Positions 7,907 through 16,159 are shown, numbered from the stretch's first letter. The stretch: DNA of 64,000 bases from Bradyrhizobium sp. 200 (GCF_023100945.1 NZ_CP064689.1:2214001-2278000), one strand, 5' to 3'. The notes: a model not told the origin generated them from the sequence alone. A program made the numbers and translations.

Positions 7907-9076
7907 TCACCGACTTTGAGCATGCCCGGCGACGTATTGTTGTAATAGGTCCATCCAGCGTTTTGCGACTTGTGTTGGATTAAATTCTTCAAGCGCGCGG
8001 CGTTGAGCGGCGCGCCCCAACCGACGCGCCGACTCGCGATCTTCGACCAGAACAAGAAGATTCCGAGCTAAACCGCCAATGTCATTCGGATACGATAGTA
8101 GTCCGGTTTCGCCATGACGAATAAGCTCGGGCACGCCGCCGGAGTAAAAGGCAACAGAGGGTAGACCTTCTGCTGCTGCTTCAATAAAGACCAGAGGACA
8201 CGGATCTAGCTCAGTCGGCAGGCAGAACACGTCGGCACACCGCATTAGAGATTTGATGTCGCTACGATACCCAGCAATGATAACACGCTCGGTTAGCTTC
8301 AGCTCACGCAGTTTCTCCTGTAAGACCTGCGCATAATCATTGCGAAGCGTTGACTTTCCGCAAACCAGCAGTCGGGCTGACGGAACACTTTTTAGAACTT
8401 GAGCGAATGCTTCGAACAGGGGGAGGTGGCCTTTGCCGGGGTCAAGCCGCCCTACCGACAAAATCAGAGGAGTGTGCGGAGCATAGCCGAGTTCCGCTCT
8501 TTTCGCTTCGGAATCATCTTCCGCATTCGCGTCTCTGGTTATTGGGATAGGATTCACGAGGGTAGTTATACTTTCAGGAGAGGCGCCACTTAGTAACACC
8601 GTTTGCCTCGTGAATTCCGATACGGACAGGGCGTATCGTGAGCTACATAATATGCTTAGGATCCCGCGACCGACCCAGGAGCCGAGATTGGAGTGGTGAT
8701 GAACTACGTGTGGAATGTCGAAGCTCCTCGACAACATTCGAGCGAGTATGACGTCGCGGCCACGCCCAGAAGTATAGATGAGATCAGGCCTTAAGTTTCT
8801 TGTGATCCTAAGTAAGGATAGAAATGATGCTGGCAGCTTGCTACCCATCAGGACTGCACGATGGATCCTGCTTGGCTTTGGGACGATTGACATATCTCGT
8901 CCGAAGTCACAGAAATCAACATCACTCTCAGACAAGAATTCCGAAGAGAATGGCGGGCCCTGCCAAATGAAACGGGCTTTCAAGGATCCCGCTGGTGCGT
9001 GACGAGCTAGTACGCTGTGCACCTTATATTCTGGCAGCATTTCATTCGTGTCTGTATGCAAGAAGAGAACCTTCAT
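7907..9076 (-). CDS. Family 4 glycosyltransferase (GT-B)
   Basis: A 389-residue glycosyltransferase that would move a sugar from a nucleotide donor onto a growing glycan on the cytoplasmic side. The N-terminal Rossmann domain starts MKVLFLHTDT; the acceptor-side segment includes HVVHHHSNLGSW. The C-terminal donor domain has ILSVGRLDPGKGHLPL, RVIIAGYRSDI and DPCPLVFIEAAAEGLP. This last holds the family's E-x7-E signature with aspartate in the first position. Start at the ATG at 9076 (AGGAC about 10 bases before it) instead of a GTG 48 bases upstream. With the FkbM, acyltransferase and Wza-like genes it fits surface polysaccharide synthesis. No operon partner directly adjoins. Confidence 0.85.
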   Translation of the reverse strand: MKVLFLHTDTNEMLPEYKVHSVLARHAPAGSLKARFIWQGPPFSSEFLSESDVDFCDFGRDMSIVPKPSRIHRAVLMGSKLPASFLSLLRITRNLRPDLIYTSGRGRDVILARMLSRSFDIPHVVHHHSNLGSWVGRGILSILCSSRYALSVSEFTRQTVLLSGASPESITTLVNPIPITRDANAEDDSEAKRAELGYAPHTPLILSVGRLDPGKGHLPLFEAFAQVLKSVPSARLLVCGKSTLRNDYAQVLQEKLRELKLTERVIIAGYRSDIKSLMRCADVFCLPTELDPCPLVFIEAAAEGLPSVAFYSGGVPELIRHGETGLLSYPNDIGGLARNLLVLVEDRESARRLGRAAQRRALEEFNPTQVAKRWMDLLQQYVAGHAQSR

Positions 9077-9339
9077 GCGGGCATTTCGTCCTGTCTTGCT
9101 TTCGGCCGCCACTACCAAGTTCACGCCGTGTTTGCATTAAGCATAGAAACCAAGCAGTTGCCAGCGTCCCGTTAAGAGTCGCTAGTGGACTCGGATGAAG
9201 AGCAGCCTCTAGCCTTAACTGGCTTGACCGGCGCGGACTTTGGACAGAAGCGCAGCCCCTCCACGATCATGTAGATCGCAGTTCTTTGCTACTCAATGCT
9301 AAATTTAGCGACCGAAATTGAGGGGATTGATTTGCTGGA

Positions 9340-9502
9340 ACCTGGCGATGCTCTTTTCTTGCGCCCCATCACTGGCAGGGGCCTCTCGCGGGAAGGGGGA
9401 GCGGATGGTGGCGGTAAAAGTCTTTTCCGGGTTGGCCATTTGGGATTGGGCCCGGGTGAGGGCGGCGGCAAATTTGCCGATCTGCTCACTGCAGCCATGC
9501 AT
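9340..9502 (-). pseudogene. 5' fragment of an ERF-family recombination protein gene
   Basis: From an ATG at 9502 the frame reads MHGCSEQIGKFAAALTRAQ, then NPEKTFTATI and SPFPRE. I recognise this as the N terminus of the ERF-family single-strand annealing proteins of phages and mobile elements in this bacterial group. The rest of the gene (normally about 200 residues) is missing or unrecognisable. A fragment of a former phage or integrative element. Confidence 0.5.
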
Positions 9503-9639
9503 CGCGACCGCCCGCCTGTTGCAGATCAAGGCTGATGGCGCCGGACTTTGGAGCGCCGGGCTCTGATGCCGTGGCCGGCCGCCCCCTTGGCATCCTCAGG
9601 GACGAGTTTCTTCAGTTCTGCTTTGCCCAGCTCGTGCTC

Positions 9640-9745
9640 GCCATGTTCCTTCTTCGGCAACTTCATGATGTAACTCGGCCGCGTCCTTCAGCGTGAGCAG
9701 CTTCCGGCCGTCGGGCAAAATGATGGGATCCTCAAACGGGGTCGA
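9640..9745 (-). pseudogene. Broken copy of the hypothetical gene at 11500-11738
   Basis: The minus strand reads PIILPDGRKLLTLKDAA and then loses frame. The DNA over about 60 bases matches the start of the gene at 11500-11738 (LLTLKDAADYITKLPKKE). This copy preserves the likely true N-terminal context that the other copy has lost. Confidence 0.5.
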
Positions 9746-9887
9746 CCAGGGCACGGAAAAAGCTATTTTAAAATTGGGGCGGGGCCGGGGCCGCCTCTTG
9801 TAGGCACGAAGCGGCCCCTAATCGCGCAGCACTCAAGGGGGGACGATTCGTTACTCGTGTCCCGGTTTTATTCTGCTATTTTCAGAA

Positions 9888-9971
9888 TTTACGCGGGCAC
9901 TGCTGGCTTACTTGGGCCACCGCAACATCCAGCACACGATGCGCTACACCGAGTTGGCGCCGGATCGGTAA
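9888..9971 (+). pseudogene. 3' end of a tyrosine recombinase/integrase gene
   Basis: Twenty-seven codons plus a stop encode the C terminus of a phage-type integrase (LLAYLGHRNIQHTMRYTELA). It contains the catalytic-box H-R pair and the active-site tyrosine of MRYTE. The remainder of the gene is absent. It marks the edge of a former integrated element. Confidence 0.65.
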
Positions 9972-10008
9972 AGAACTTTTGGCGTTGATCAAAGGACGGG
10001 GTTTCAAC

Positions 10009-10143
10009 GTGGAAGTTATCATCTTTATTTTGGGCCCTGTTGTTATTTTGCTGTTTGCAGCTGTCGTACGAGTCTTGGGACCCAACCTCGGCTACAAAGT
10101 TCTCACTTTTTTCATCGTGCTCTACTTTGTACTGAGGAGGTGA
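10009..10143 (+). CDS. Small membrane protein (44 aa)
   Basis: A GTG-started 44-residue frame with two hydrophobic stretches (VIIFILGPVVILLFAAVV, then VLTFFIVLYFVL) ending in RR. AAAGGACGGGG lies 8 to 18 bases upstream. An in-frame TTG 24 bases earlier could also start it. No known family. Composition is that of a real small membrane protein rather than random sequence, but there is no second line of evidence. Confidence 0.4.
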   Translation: MEVIIFILGPVVILLFAAVVRVLGPNLGYKVLTFFIVLYFVLRR

Positions 10144-10349
10144 TGGTCGGCGCGCTCTGCGCCGTTCCGTTACATTTGTTCCGAAGACATCGCTAGTGCT
10201 AAGGCCGAGGGCGCCCCGCCGGTCGCAAGCCTTGCGGGTGAACTTGGGCTCCAATCTGACAGTCGAACGTCACCCCCAGCGGAGGCTTTTTTAGGACAAC
10301 AGTGCTGACAGGCGCCTCATGTTATTGCCATCCTACGAAGGAGGGACTA

Positions 10350-10448
10350 ATGATAAAAACGCCAAAAGGTGAGGTTTCGTTCTGGGTTCTCGGCGGAGCC
10401 ACTGTGGTGTTGGCTACGTGGCAGTTTGCCTTGCTGGTCAGCAGCTAA
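10350..10448 (+). CDS. Small membrane protein (32 aa) with strong ribosome binding site
   Basis: An ATG at 10350 preceded by GAAGGAGG at 10338-10345, 4 bases away. The product MIKTPKGEVSFWVLGGATV, then LATWQFALLVSS, has a basic N terminus and one membrane span. Too short for most gene finders; the ribosome binding site is the main support. Function unknown. Confidence 0.5.
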   Translation: MIKTPKGEVSFWVLGGATVVLATWQFALLVSS

Positions 10449-10454
10449 GCCCCA

Positions 10455-10547
10455 TCAGTATGGGCCCCAGAACGTGTACAGCAGGACAGCAGCCACAGCG
10501 AACACGATGACGGTCTTCCAGATGGGAGGTCGAGGTGGGTATGCCAT
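10455..10547 (-). CDS. Small membrane protein (30 aa)
   Basis: Minus-strand frame MAYPPRPPIWKTVIVFAVAA, then VLLYTFWGPY, stop at 10455. Proline/arginine-rich head followed by a single membrane span. It ends 6 bases from the stop of the 32-residue protein on the opposite strand, giving a convergent pair. No strong ribosome binding site. Real but unassigned at best. Confidence 0.35.
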   Translation of the reverse strand: MAYPPRPPIWKTVIVFAVAAVLLYTFWGPY

Positions 10548-10908
10548 CCGTCGACTTTAACAGACTGGCCGACTGAACGCTCATGTTAGTTCAGACCGTC
10601 ACCAAACCGCTGCCGGAGCATGTCAACCTCTAGTACAGTTGCGTCATTGGATGGCATCTGAAGCGAGGGCTGTGCCGGAAGGTCTCCGCCCATGTGGTCT
10701 TGCTCATTCTCAGTCTACTACATTTCCCCGAGAGTGATTTTCTGTTCGCCTGCACAGGCATCAGCTAATGCAGTAAGTCCCGGAACGCACCGGTGACGCG
10801 CGCTGAGTCAGGAAACAGCCTTCAGGGATGGGAAGTTGATGAAACCATCGAGGAACGGAGTGGGCAGGTCAACTTTGGATGTTGGTACAACGCCAAGGGA
10901 GTCTCGCC
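10548..10908. other. Intergenic stretch without recognisable genes
   Basis: About 360 bases between a minus-strand microprotein and the DUF3551-like gene. No frame with family features on either strand. It must contain promoters for the flanking genes, but no motif is clear enough to mark. Confidence 0.4.
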
Positions 10909-11145
10909 ATGGGTCGCCGAGTGTTCCTCGTCGTTCCAGCAACTATTTTCGCTCTGACTGCGCTCGCTGATGCCGCAGGCACACCAGATCGCTATTGCTT
11001 GCAGAGCTCCCAATCGGATTATCCTGGCAACTGCCAGTTCAACAGTTATTTTCAGTGCATGAACGCTGCGAGCGGCAAAGACGCCCAATGCAGGGAAAAC
11101 CCCAAATACGAGTTCGCCCGCAAGCGGTCCGCGCTGAAACACTGA
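10909..11145 (+). CDS. DUF3551-like small secreted protein
   Basis: A 78-residue exported protein: signal peptide MGRRVFLVVPATIFALTALA, then a short mature part with the family pattern YCLQ, YPGNCQF, YFQCMNAASGKDAQCREN and PKYEF. The four cysteines are arranged as in DUF3551 proteins, which are abundant and of unknown role in Bradyrhizobium. The start at 10909 has AAGGGAG 7 bases upstream. A 31-base copy of its ribosome binding site and start region recurs at 13392-13422. Confidence 0.8.
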   Translation: MGRRVFLVVPATIFALTALADAAGTPDRYCLQSSQSDYPGNCQFNSYFQCMNAASGKDAQCRENPKYEFARKRSALKH

Positions 11146-11197
11146 GGGGCGCCGCGGCGTCTAGCTTTAGCATGCCAGACAAGTCTCCTGCCTGCCG

Positions 11198-11503
11198 TCA
11201 ATCCGTAGAGGGAAAGTACCGTATTGCAAATTCAATCTGACCGTCGGGAAGTTGCCTCCAATTCTCAACGGTCGGCGTTAAGCTATCCTGCGGGTTCTGA
11301 TCGATAACCTCGCGCGCTTTGCGGCGAGCCGCATCAATGGGCAACCGAAATGTATCTCGGTGCTGCGCGTCAGAAACTCGCACCGCTAAATCGTGAGGAC
11401 GAACCATATAGGACCTCCAAGGCACACCGATAATTGTGAGCGCCCCAGTTTGGAAATTTGCAATGGTAGTCTTGTTTTTGTCCCCACTGTCCACTGCGAT
11501 CAC
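11198..11503 (-). CDS. Conserved hypothetical protein (101 aa), translationally coupled
   Basis: Begins at a GTG (11503) that overlaps the stop of the preceding gene as GTGA, with AGAGAG just upstream. The protein starts VIAVDSGDKNKTTIANFQTG and ends with LPDGQIEFAIRYFPSTD. It has the composition of a real soluble protein but no domain I recognise. The four-base overlap implies it is translated together with the truncated gene before it. Function unknown. Confidence 0.55.
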   Translation of the reverse strand: MIAVDSGDKNKTTIANFQTGALTIIGVPWRSYMVRPHDLAVRVSDAQHRDTFRLPIDAARRKAREVIDQNPQDSLTPTVENWRQLPDGQIEFAIRYFPSTD

Positions 11504-11738
11504 TGGTCTCTCTTGAGCTTCCGATTCCCCCAATGGGTATCTTTGCGCTCGGGATTGAACACCCGTTCGACATTCCGGTTCAACGCCCGCATGACGCCGA
11601 TCCGGGCAAACATCGTCGGACCGCCTCGCGACACCAGCATCAGCACCTCGATCGCGGCTTGCCATTCTGGCAGATCGGATTCCTTCTTCGGCAGCTTCGT
11701 GATGTAGTCGGCCGCGTCCTTCAGCGTGAGCAGCTGAG
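11500..11738 (-). CDS. Hypothetical mobile-element protein, probably 5'-truncated
   Basis: Recognisable sequence starts at LLTLKDAADYITKLPKKESD (about 11735) and continues with MFARIGVMRALNRNVERVFN, then RKDTHWGNRKLKRD, to the stop at 11500. I know similar proteins from Bradyrhizobium genomes, unassigned. The frame is open further upstream, but that part is low-quality sequence without a start; the second copy at 9640-9745 suggests the true N terminus was PIILPDGRK. Start codon therefore uncertain or lost. Confidence 0.45.
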
Positions 11739-11899
11739 CGCCTATTTTCCAAAAGATAGCGTCGAAGGATACGGATCGAAGGATAGAATCTCGCTTGATC
11801 AGAAGTTTGCGGCAGATCAACGCACTGCAGCCCGAGCCTCCTAGGCTAAAAGCCCAACAGTCGAGCGCTTCCAGCGGCGTTGAGGGTGTGTTCGGGCTC

Positions 11900-12250
11900 C
11901 TAGGTACCCTTGGCGTCTTCGGAGCTGGCGAGCGGGGCTGGCGTTCGCTGGCGCCGAAGCGCTTCGTTGCTGGAGTTGATCTCGGCTGCCGCGTACCAGC
12001 CTTCGAAGGCGACACCGATGAAATCGCCCTCGCGCCAAACGAGGCGGCACCTTCGGACGGTGTGAAAATTGTCGAATGTGATTTCGAAGGTGGTCGGCAG
12101 CACTGGCAAATCGTGGGTCCGAATTTTTGCTCCGCGGTCTGTCAGGTCGGTGACATTGCAGCCGCGTACCCCGTGCTGGCTCTTGAAGAACAGCAGCGCG
12201 CCAGCATTGTTGCGGGTCCTCCCGACTGATCGTCGGTCGGGATCCGGCAT
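11900..12250 (-). CDS. PilZ domain protein
   Basis: A 116-residue protein that is mostly one PilZ domain, a fold that binds cyclic di-GMP in many proteins. An RxxxR-like start (RRSVGRTR) is followed by the core VRGCNVTDLTDRGAKI, the strand FEITFDNFHTVRRCRLVW and the end GDFIGVAFE. The usual D/NxSxxG motif is present as DLTDRG, so c-di-GMP binding is uncertain. Its ATG (12250) shares one base with the stop of the gene before it (TGATG), with AGGAG just upstream. The last 35 residues are low-complexity. Confidence 0.65.
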   Translation of the reverse strand: MPDPDRRSVGRTRNNAGALLFFKSQHGVRGCNVTDLTDRGAKIRTHDLPVLPTTFEITFDNFHTVRRCRLVWREGDFIGVAFEGWYAAAEINSSNEALRRQRTPAPLASSEDAKGT

Positions 12251-12444
12251 CACTCCTGATCCTGATCGTACTCGATGATCGCTCTGTACTGCCAGCGACG
12301 GCCGTCGTGCCGGCGCCACACGCGCCCGTGTACCAGGCCGCCGGCGGTCGACAACCTCGGAATGATCACAGTCCACAGATGCCAAAACTCCACACCCGCA
12401 GGCTGGAGGCTTTGGTCTTCGGAGGGATCGATTGCAGAGAACAT
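12250..12444 (-). CDS. Conserved small hypothetical protein (64 aa)
   Basis: ATG at 12444 with GGAG 9 bases upstream. The product MFSAIDPSEDQSLQPAG continues with FWHLWTVIIPR and GGLVHGRVWRRHDGRRWQYR, ending EYDQDQE. I recall short conserved Bradyrhizobium proteins with the same RVWRRxDGRxWxY core. No membrane segment. It is the first gene of a tight minus-strand group with the PilZ gene (one-base overlap). The role is unknown. Confidence 0.55.
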   Translation of the reverse strand: MFSAIDPSEDQSLQPAGVEFWHLWTVIIPRLSTAGGLVHGRVWRRHDGRRWQYRAIIEYDQDQE

Positions 12445-12649
12445 GTTATCGTCTCCACGCGGTTTGGCCATTGGCCTGATGCGCTGTAACGAAGTCCCCG
12501 AGCGGAGCGGTGGAGGCCCGACGACGTCGCCACCCAGCGCCAGAGGGCAAAAAGTCCGGCGTCCGCACGCTATTGGTTCCAAGATCGAGAGCAATCCAAT
12601 TCGCGTGTTAAGATTGATACCGGCGATGGAGGTTAAATCCGGAACCGCG

Positions 12650-12960
12650 CCGCGACCTGACCGCTGTCCAGCGGGCGAAGCTGGTGGCGAAGCGGAAGGC
12701 TGCCTATGAGGCGCTGCATCCGGAGACGAAGCATGGAAGACGCAAGAGACGCCGGCCGCGGTAAAAGGCGCCAAGTGGGCGTCTTTCGCCGCCGACACCG
12801 CATCCAAGTCCGGCAAATCAGAGCGGTTGATCGAACGCGATGCTCCCCGCGCGAAGGCGTTAGGCGCTGATCTCGACCGCGTCGCCGGCACGTCTCCCGA
12901 AGGGCGCGGAGCCCGACGCGCTCGCAAAGATGTCATCAGCAAATCGTTCTCGGAACGTCG
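12650..12960 (+). pseudogene. ParB-like partition/mobile-element protein remnant
   Basis: Fragments in more than one frame match the middle of the ParB-like proteins of phages and integrative elements: VQRAKLVAKRKAAYEALHPE TKHG, then, after an indel, SFAADTASKSGKSERLIERD and AKALGADLDRVAGTS. The spacing and order are those of the family, including the helix-turn-helix part (ASKSGKSERLIERD). There is no intact start or end. Confidence 0.55.
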
Positions 12961-13070
12961 CGGGCTGCGGCGGAAGAGAAAGCCAGCGACCTCCGTTAAC
13001 TACCTGCGGGAAACTCGCTTGCGCAGTGCCATTTCTCGAAACTAGGGTGGAGCTTTTGAAGATTTGCACG

Positions 13071-13283
13071 ATGCCTCATTACCGCGCCTGTCTGCTAGAC
13101 CATTCTGGTCACGCCTCGGGACCCCCGTATCAACTGGTTTACGAAAACGACGACGACGCCATCGAGAGGGCCCGCCGTCTCGTTGGAGCGCAGCCTTTCG
13201 CATTGTGGAGCCTGGAGCGATTGGTATTTCGGCTAGATAGCCGAAGGCCACCCCCGGCCGACCAGCCACTTCGATCGCCCTGA
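13071..13283 (+). CDS. Small hypothetical protein with NDDDA motif (70 aa)
   Basis: Starts MPHYRACLLDHSGHA and contains YENDDDAIERARRLV, then a W-x-L-E-R segment. The same layout occurs at 25883-26074 (DNDDDAVVWAKQSV, then LWCGARFVARL), so the two are paralogues. Many Bradyrhizobium genomes carry proteins of this kind, unassigned. No strong ribosome binding site; the start is chosen on homology with the paralogue. Confidence 0.55.
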   Translation: MPHYRACLLDHSGHASGPPYQLVYENDDDAIERARRLVGAQPFALWSLERLVFRLDSRRPPPADQPLRSP

Positions 13284-13644
13284 GGGTGCGCTCGCCGGCT
13301 TCGACGCCGGTTCTCTGGATGCCCTGCTGTGCAAGCTGGACAATAGCCATCATTCCAGCCCAGAAGTCAGGCACAACGGCTGCCTGCTGTCCAACGCCAG
13401 AGGAGTCTCGCCATGGGTCGCCGGATCGTGCCGGCCTCTTTTAAGCCGCGAGCCGCCACGGGACAATGGCGCAGCGCTGACGAGCTTGGTCAGGATCGCG
13501 TTCACGGTGCAACCGAATGGCGCAGCTCGAAGGGCAGTGTCACAATTGCGAAGTAGCTTTGTCCGCGGCACTAAGAAAACGTCCGAGAAGAAGGACGGTC
13601 ACTATAAGCGCCTTATTCTCTTTTTGCATTTCAGAGCGAATGAT
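13284..13644. other. Intergenic stretch with a decayed DUF3551-type gene start
   Basis: No intact gene. Positions 13392-13422 repeat the ribosome binding site and first codons of the DUF3551-like gene (10889-10919), followed by MGRRIVPASF and then unrelated sequence. A secreted-protein gene was probably duplicated and lost here. Confidence 0.45.
13392..13422 (+). repeat. Repeat of the DUF3551-gene start region
   Basis: About 29 of 31 bases match 10889-10919, spanning the purine-rich ribosome binding site, the ATG and the first four codons (MGRR). The mature coding part did not survive. Confidence 0.6.
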
Positions 13645-14667
13645 TTGAAGTATGAACCGGCTTTCGACGGCCTCAGAGCCGTAGCCATCATCTTTGTCTT
13701 CTTGGACCACGCATGGGAGTCTGCGTTTCCCGGCGGATGGGCAGGCGTAGACATTTTCTTCGTCCTCAGCGGTTATTTGATAACAACGTTGCTGACCAAC
13801 GAGTTGTCCGAGACCGGCACGATCGACTACCGGAATTTTTACATTCGAAGAGTTCTGCGACTGTGGCCTGCCTTCGCTGTATTTCTCTTCGTCGTGGTTC
13901 TCGAGATCAGCATAAGCAAGGGTCCAAAGACCTGGTCATTTGAAGCTGTAGCCGTGTCCTCCGTCTATCTGATGAACTGGAACAGAGCGTTCATTTGGTG
14001 GGATCAGTATAAGCTCGGGCACACTTGGTCCCTTGCCATGGAGCAGTTCTATCTGCTCTGGCCTGCGCTGCTGGTGTTTATCTTTGCTCGGCGCGCGATC
14101 GGTTGTGTGCTTGTCCTAATCGTCGTGATGGTCACGTGGCGATGCTTCCTCGCGCTAAACGGTGCGGATCCTGAACGGACCTACAATGGCTTCGATACCC
14201 ACGGCGACGCTCTTTTAATTGGTTGTTTGCTGGCACTTCTTGTCCGGCGAAATCCGGACCCGACAATCAAATTTACGGGGATGTGGCTCGTCGCGAGCGT
14301 TGGCCTCTTAGCAATCCTCTTGCTCTTGCCTCATCGGAATGTTCTTACGCAGACTGCGGGACTTTCTATTGCGGCCATGCTATCGGCTGTAATGATAGCG
14401 AGTTTGCGGCATGTAACCCCGCTCAAATCAATTCTCTCCGTCCGCCCGCTCGTCTACGTCGGTACCATCTCCTACGGCTTTTATCTCTGGCACTATCCTA
14501 TTGTGCTCGGCTTGTCGAAGTACGGCAACATGGGGAAGATGGCTGCTTTGATGCTTTCATTCGGATTGGCATCGGCATCTTACCATTGGATTGAGTTACC
14601 TTTTCTGGCGCAGAAAAAACAATTCTCTCCGCGTCCAACGAGGGCTCAAGGTACTGGAGCGAAATGA
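13645..14667 (+). CDS. Membrane O-acyltransferase (acyltransferase 3 family)
   Basis: An integral membrane enzyme of about 340 residues that transfers acyl groups to sugars of surface polysaccharides. The N terminus has the family motif EPAFDGLRAVAI followed by the catalytic histidine in FLDHAW, then GVDIFFVLSGYLITTLL and FYIRRVLRLWPAF. About ten membrane spans follow, with SYGFYLWHYPIVL near the C terminus. The TTG at 13645 (protein begins LKYEPAFDG, like other members) is preferred; the frame is open upstream to 13486 without homology. Its last 230 bases have a broken sister copy at 2-235. Confidence 0.85.
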   Translation: MKYEPAFDGLRAVAIIFVFLDHAWESAFPGGWAGVDIFFVLSGYLITTLLTNELSETGTIDYRNFYIRRVLRLWPAFAVFLFVVVLEISISKGPKTWSFEAVAVSSVYLMNWNRAFIWWDQYKLGHTWSLAMEQFYLLWPALLVFIFARRAIGCVLVLIVVMVTWRCFLALNGADPERTYNGFDTHGDALLIGCLLALLVRRNPDPTIKFTGMWLVASVGLLAILLLLPHRNVLTQTAGLSIAAMLSAVMIASLRHVTPLKSILSVRPLVYVGTISYGFYLWHYPIVLGLSKYGNMGKMAALMLSFGLASASYHWIELPFLAQKKQFSPRPTRAQGTGAK

Positions 14668-14670
14668 GCC

Positions 14671-15162
14671 CGCCGGGCCTTGGCTGCGATCGCGATCGAT
14701 CGAAGGGTGGCGGCGGCAGATTACCGGCAACACACGTGTTGAGCTGTTCAACACCTCGGCCTCAACCAATCCGATTGACGCAGCACGTTGAAAGGCCGCC
14801 TTGTTAGCTGCGCCTCGCCGACTTCTGAATGAGAAAACGGCCCCAGTTGGCGGAGAGGCTGGGCCATCAGTTTTGCCTATTGCGCGACCCACGGGAGCGG
14901 GGCGCCATCGCAAAAACCTGCCCATCGAGTGTGACTTGTTCCCGTTGTCTACTGCCGGAACCAAGGCGATCCCGAGCGTCGTGGCCGCTCGCTGCGGCAG
15001 CATTCCCGAAAAAATACACCGCCGGGTTCGAAATACCGGGTCCCGGCGGTGCCTGTCTCGAACTGGGCCAATGAAATCCCCAGTCATCAATGGACAGCAA
15101 TCTATGTGCCACTCCGCATGTCGGCTTCTGGGATAAGTAAAGACATCAAACGCTCTTCCATC
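14671..15162. other. Stretch without recognisable intact genes
   Basis: About 490 bases after the acyltransferase. Open frames on both strands have no family features or ribosome binding sites. It leads into the resolvase fragment, so it is probably mobile-element debris too decayed to name. Confidence 0.35.
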
Positions 15163-15305
15163 GCGGTACAAGGGCCGCCCGGCGTCGATCGACCCGGCGC
15201 AGGTGCGCCGGCTTAAGGCTGAGGCATGGGGCCATCGCAGATTGCCAAGCAGCTCGGTATCGGTCGCGCATCCGTCTATCGCGCCCCTCGAGGCATGAAC
15301 ATGGG
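15163..15305 (+). pseudogene. C-terminal remnant of a serine resolvase/invertase
   Basis: Two frames together spell the C-terminal DNA-binding end of a Tn3-type resolvase: YKGRPASIDPAQVRRLKAE, then, after a one-base shift, GMGPSQIAKQLGIGRASVYR. That second part is the characteristic helix-turn-helix. The catalytic domain is missing. Confidence 0.65.
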
Positions 15306-15403
15306 GACAGTTATGGATATGCCGCAATGGCGCCATCGGCGGTGTAATTGATAGTCGCCCGACGAATCGTACCTCGTCTTGAGGAACACTTACGGAGGGC
15401 CCG

Positions 15404-15751
15404 ATGTTTAAGGGGCTTGGTCGTATCCAGCGTGGATGCCTGCGGGTGATCGCGGAGTATGAGGCCGCAGGCAAAAGGCCGACGACGTTCAACATCGCCG
15501 CTGAAGTTTATCGGGTCCGGCGGGACCAGCGCGGCAATCGCATGGTGAGCGAGGCGCAGCATGTTGGAACCAAGCGGGCGCTGGCGAGTCTGCGGCAGAA
15601 AGGACTTGTTACCGGGCAACAGCATTTTGAGCTGGTGCGGTCGATACACGATGGCCGCGCCGAGCGCTGCTGTTTCTGGTCGATGGTTCGTAGCGGCCCG
15701 ACGCGTCAGGGCTCAGAGAGACTCGCTGACAGTCGTTTGCGTGATGGCTAG
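15404..15751 (+). CDS. Hypothetical protein, possibly winged-helix DNA-binding
   Basis: A 115-residue basic protein with an excellent ribosome binding site (GGAGG, 5 bases before the ATG). It reads MFKGLGRIQRGCLRVIAEYE, then RPTTFNIAAEVY and VGTKRALASLRQKGLVTGQQ. The AEV/LASLRQKGLV pattern resembles a winged helix that reads DNA, but no family is certain. It follows a resolvase remnant, so it may have come with a mobile element. Confidence 0.55.
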   Translation: MFKGLGRIQRGCLRVIAEYEAAGKRPTTFNIAAEVYRVRRDQRGNRMVSEAQHVGTKRALASLRQKGLVTGQQHFELVRSIHDGRAERCCFWSMVRSGPTRQGSERLADSRLRDG

Positions 15752-15883
15752 GTGTCACCGGCCAGCCAGCAAAACGCACGGTACGGCCTGCGCTGAGTCA
15801 GGACGGCTCCAGCGGGATGATCGGCTTGATTGCCAGCCGAACTTTCAAAGCCAGCCGTGGGTGCTCGCGCAAGTCGAAGGCGG

Positions 15884-16159
15884 CTAGTCAGGGCCGACAA
15901 GTTCCCGCTGCTTTGTATATGGATTGTAGCGCGGCATGGCTCCTTCCGGGGCATACTCTCGCTTCTTGGTGTAGGGATTGTACTGGAGCGTTTCGCCAGG
16001 GCCGACGAGTTCCCGCTGCTTCGTGGATGAATTGTATTGCGGTGTGGCTCCTTTAGGAGCGTACTCGTACCGATTGGTGTACGGATTGCGTTGCGGCTGC
16101 TGCTGCGCCGCCGCTAAGCTTGGGAGACATAGAAATAGCGCAAACGCGAACGCAAGCAT
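15884..16159 (-). CDS. Small secreted protein with internal NPYT repeats
   Basis: A 91-residue exported protein: signal peptide MLAFAFALFLCLPSLAAAQ, then a mature part built of short repeats. NPYTNRYEYAPKGATPQYN is followed by a STKQRELVGPGE unit, NPYTKKREYAPEGAMPRYN and NPYTKQRELVGPD. The two alternating half-units (EYAPxGA and RELVGP) repeat about every 16 residues. The protein is rich in Y, P, K and R. Probably periplasmic or surface-exposed; function unknown. It lies upstream, on the minus strand, of the large tandem-repeat gene's opposite end and is not coupled to it. Confidence 0.6.
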   Translation of the reverse strand: MLAFAFALFLCLPSLAAAQQQPQRNPYTNRYEYAPKGATPQYNSSTKQRELVGPGETLQYNPYTKKREYAPEGAMPRYNPYTKQRELVGPD

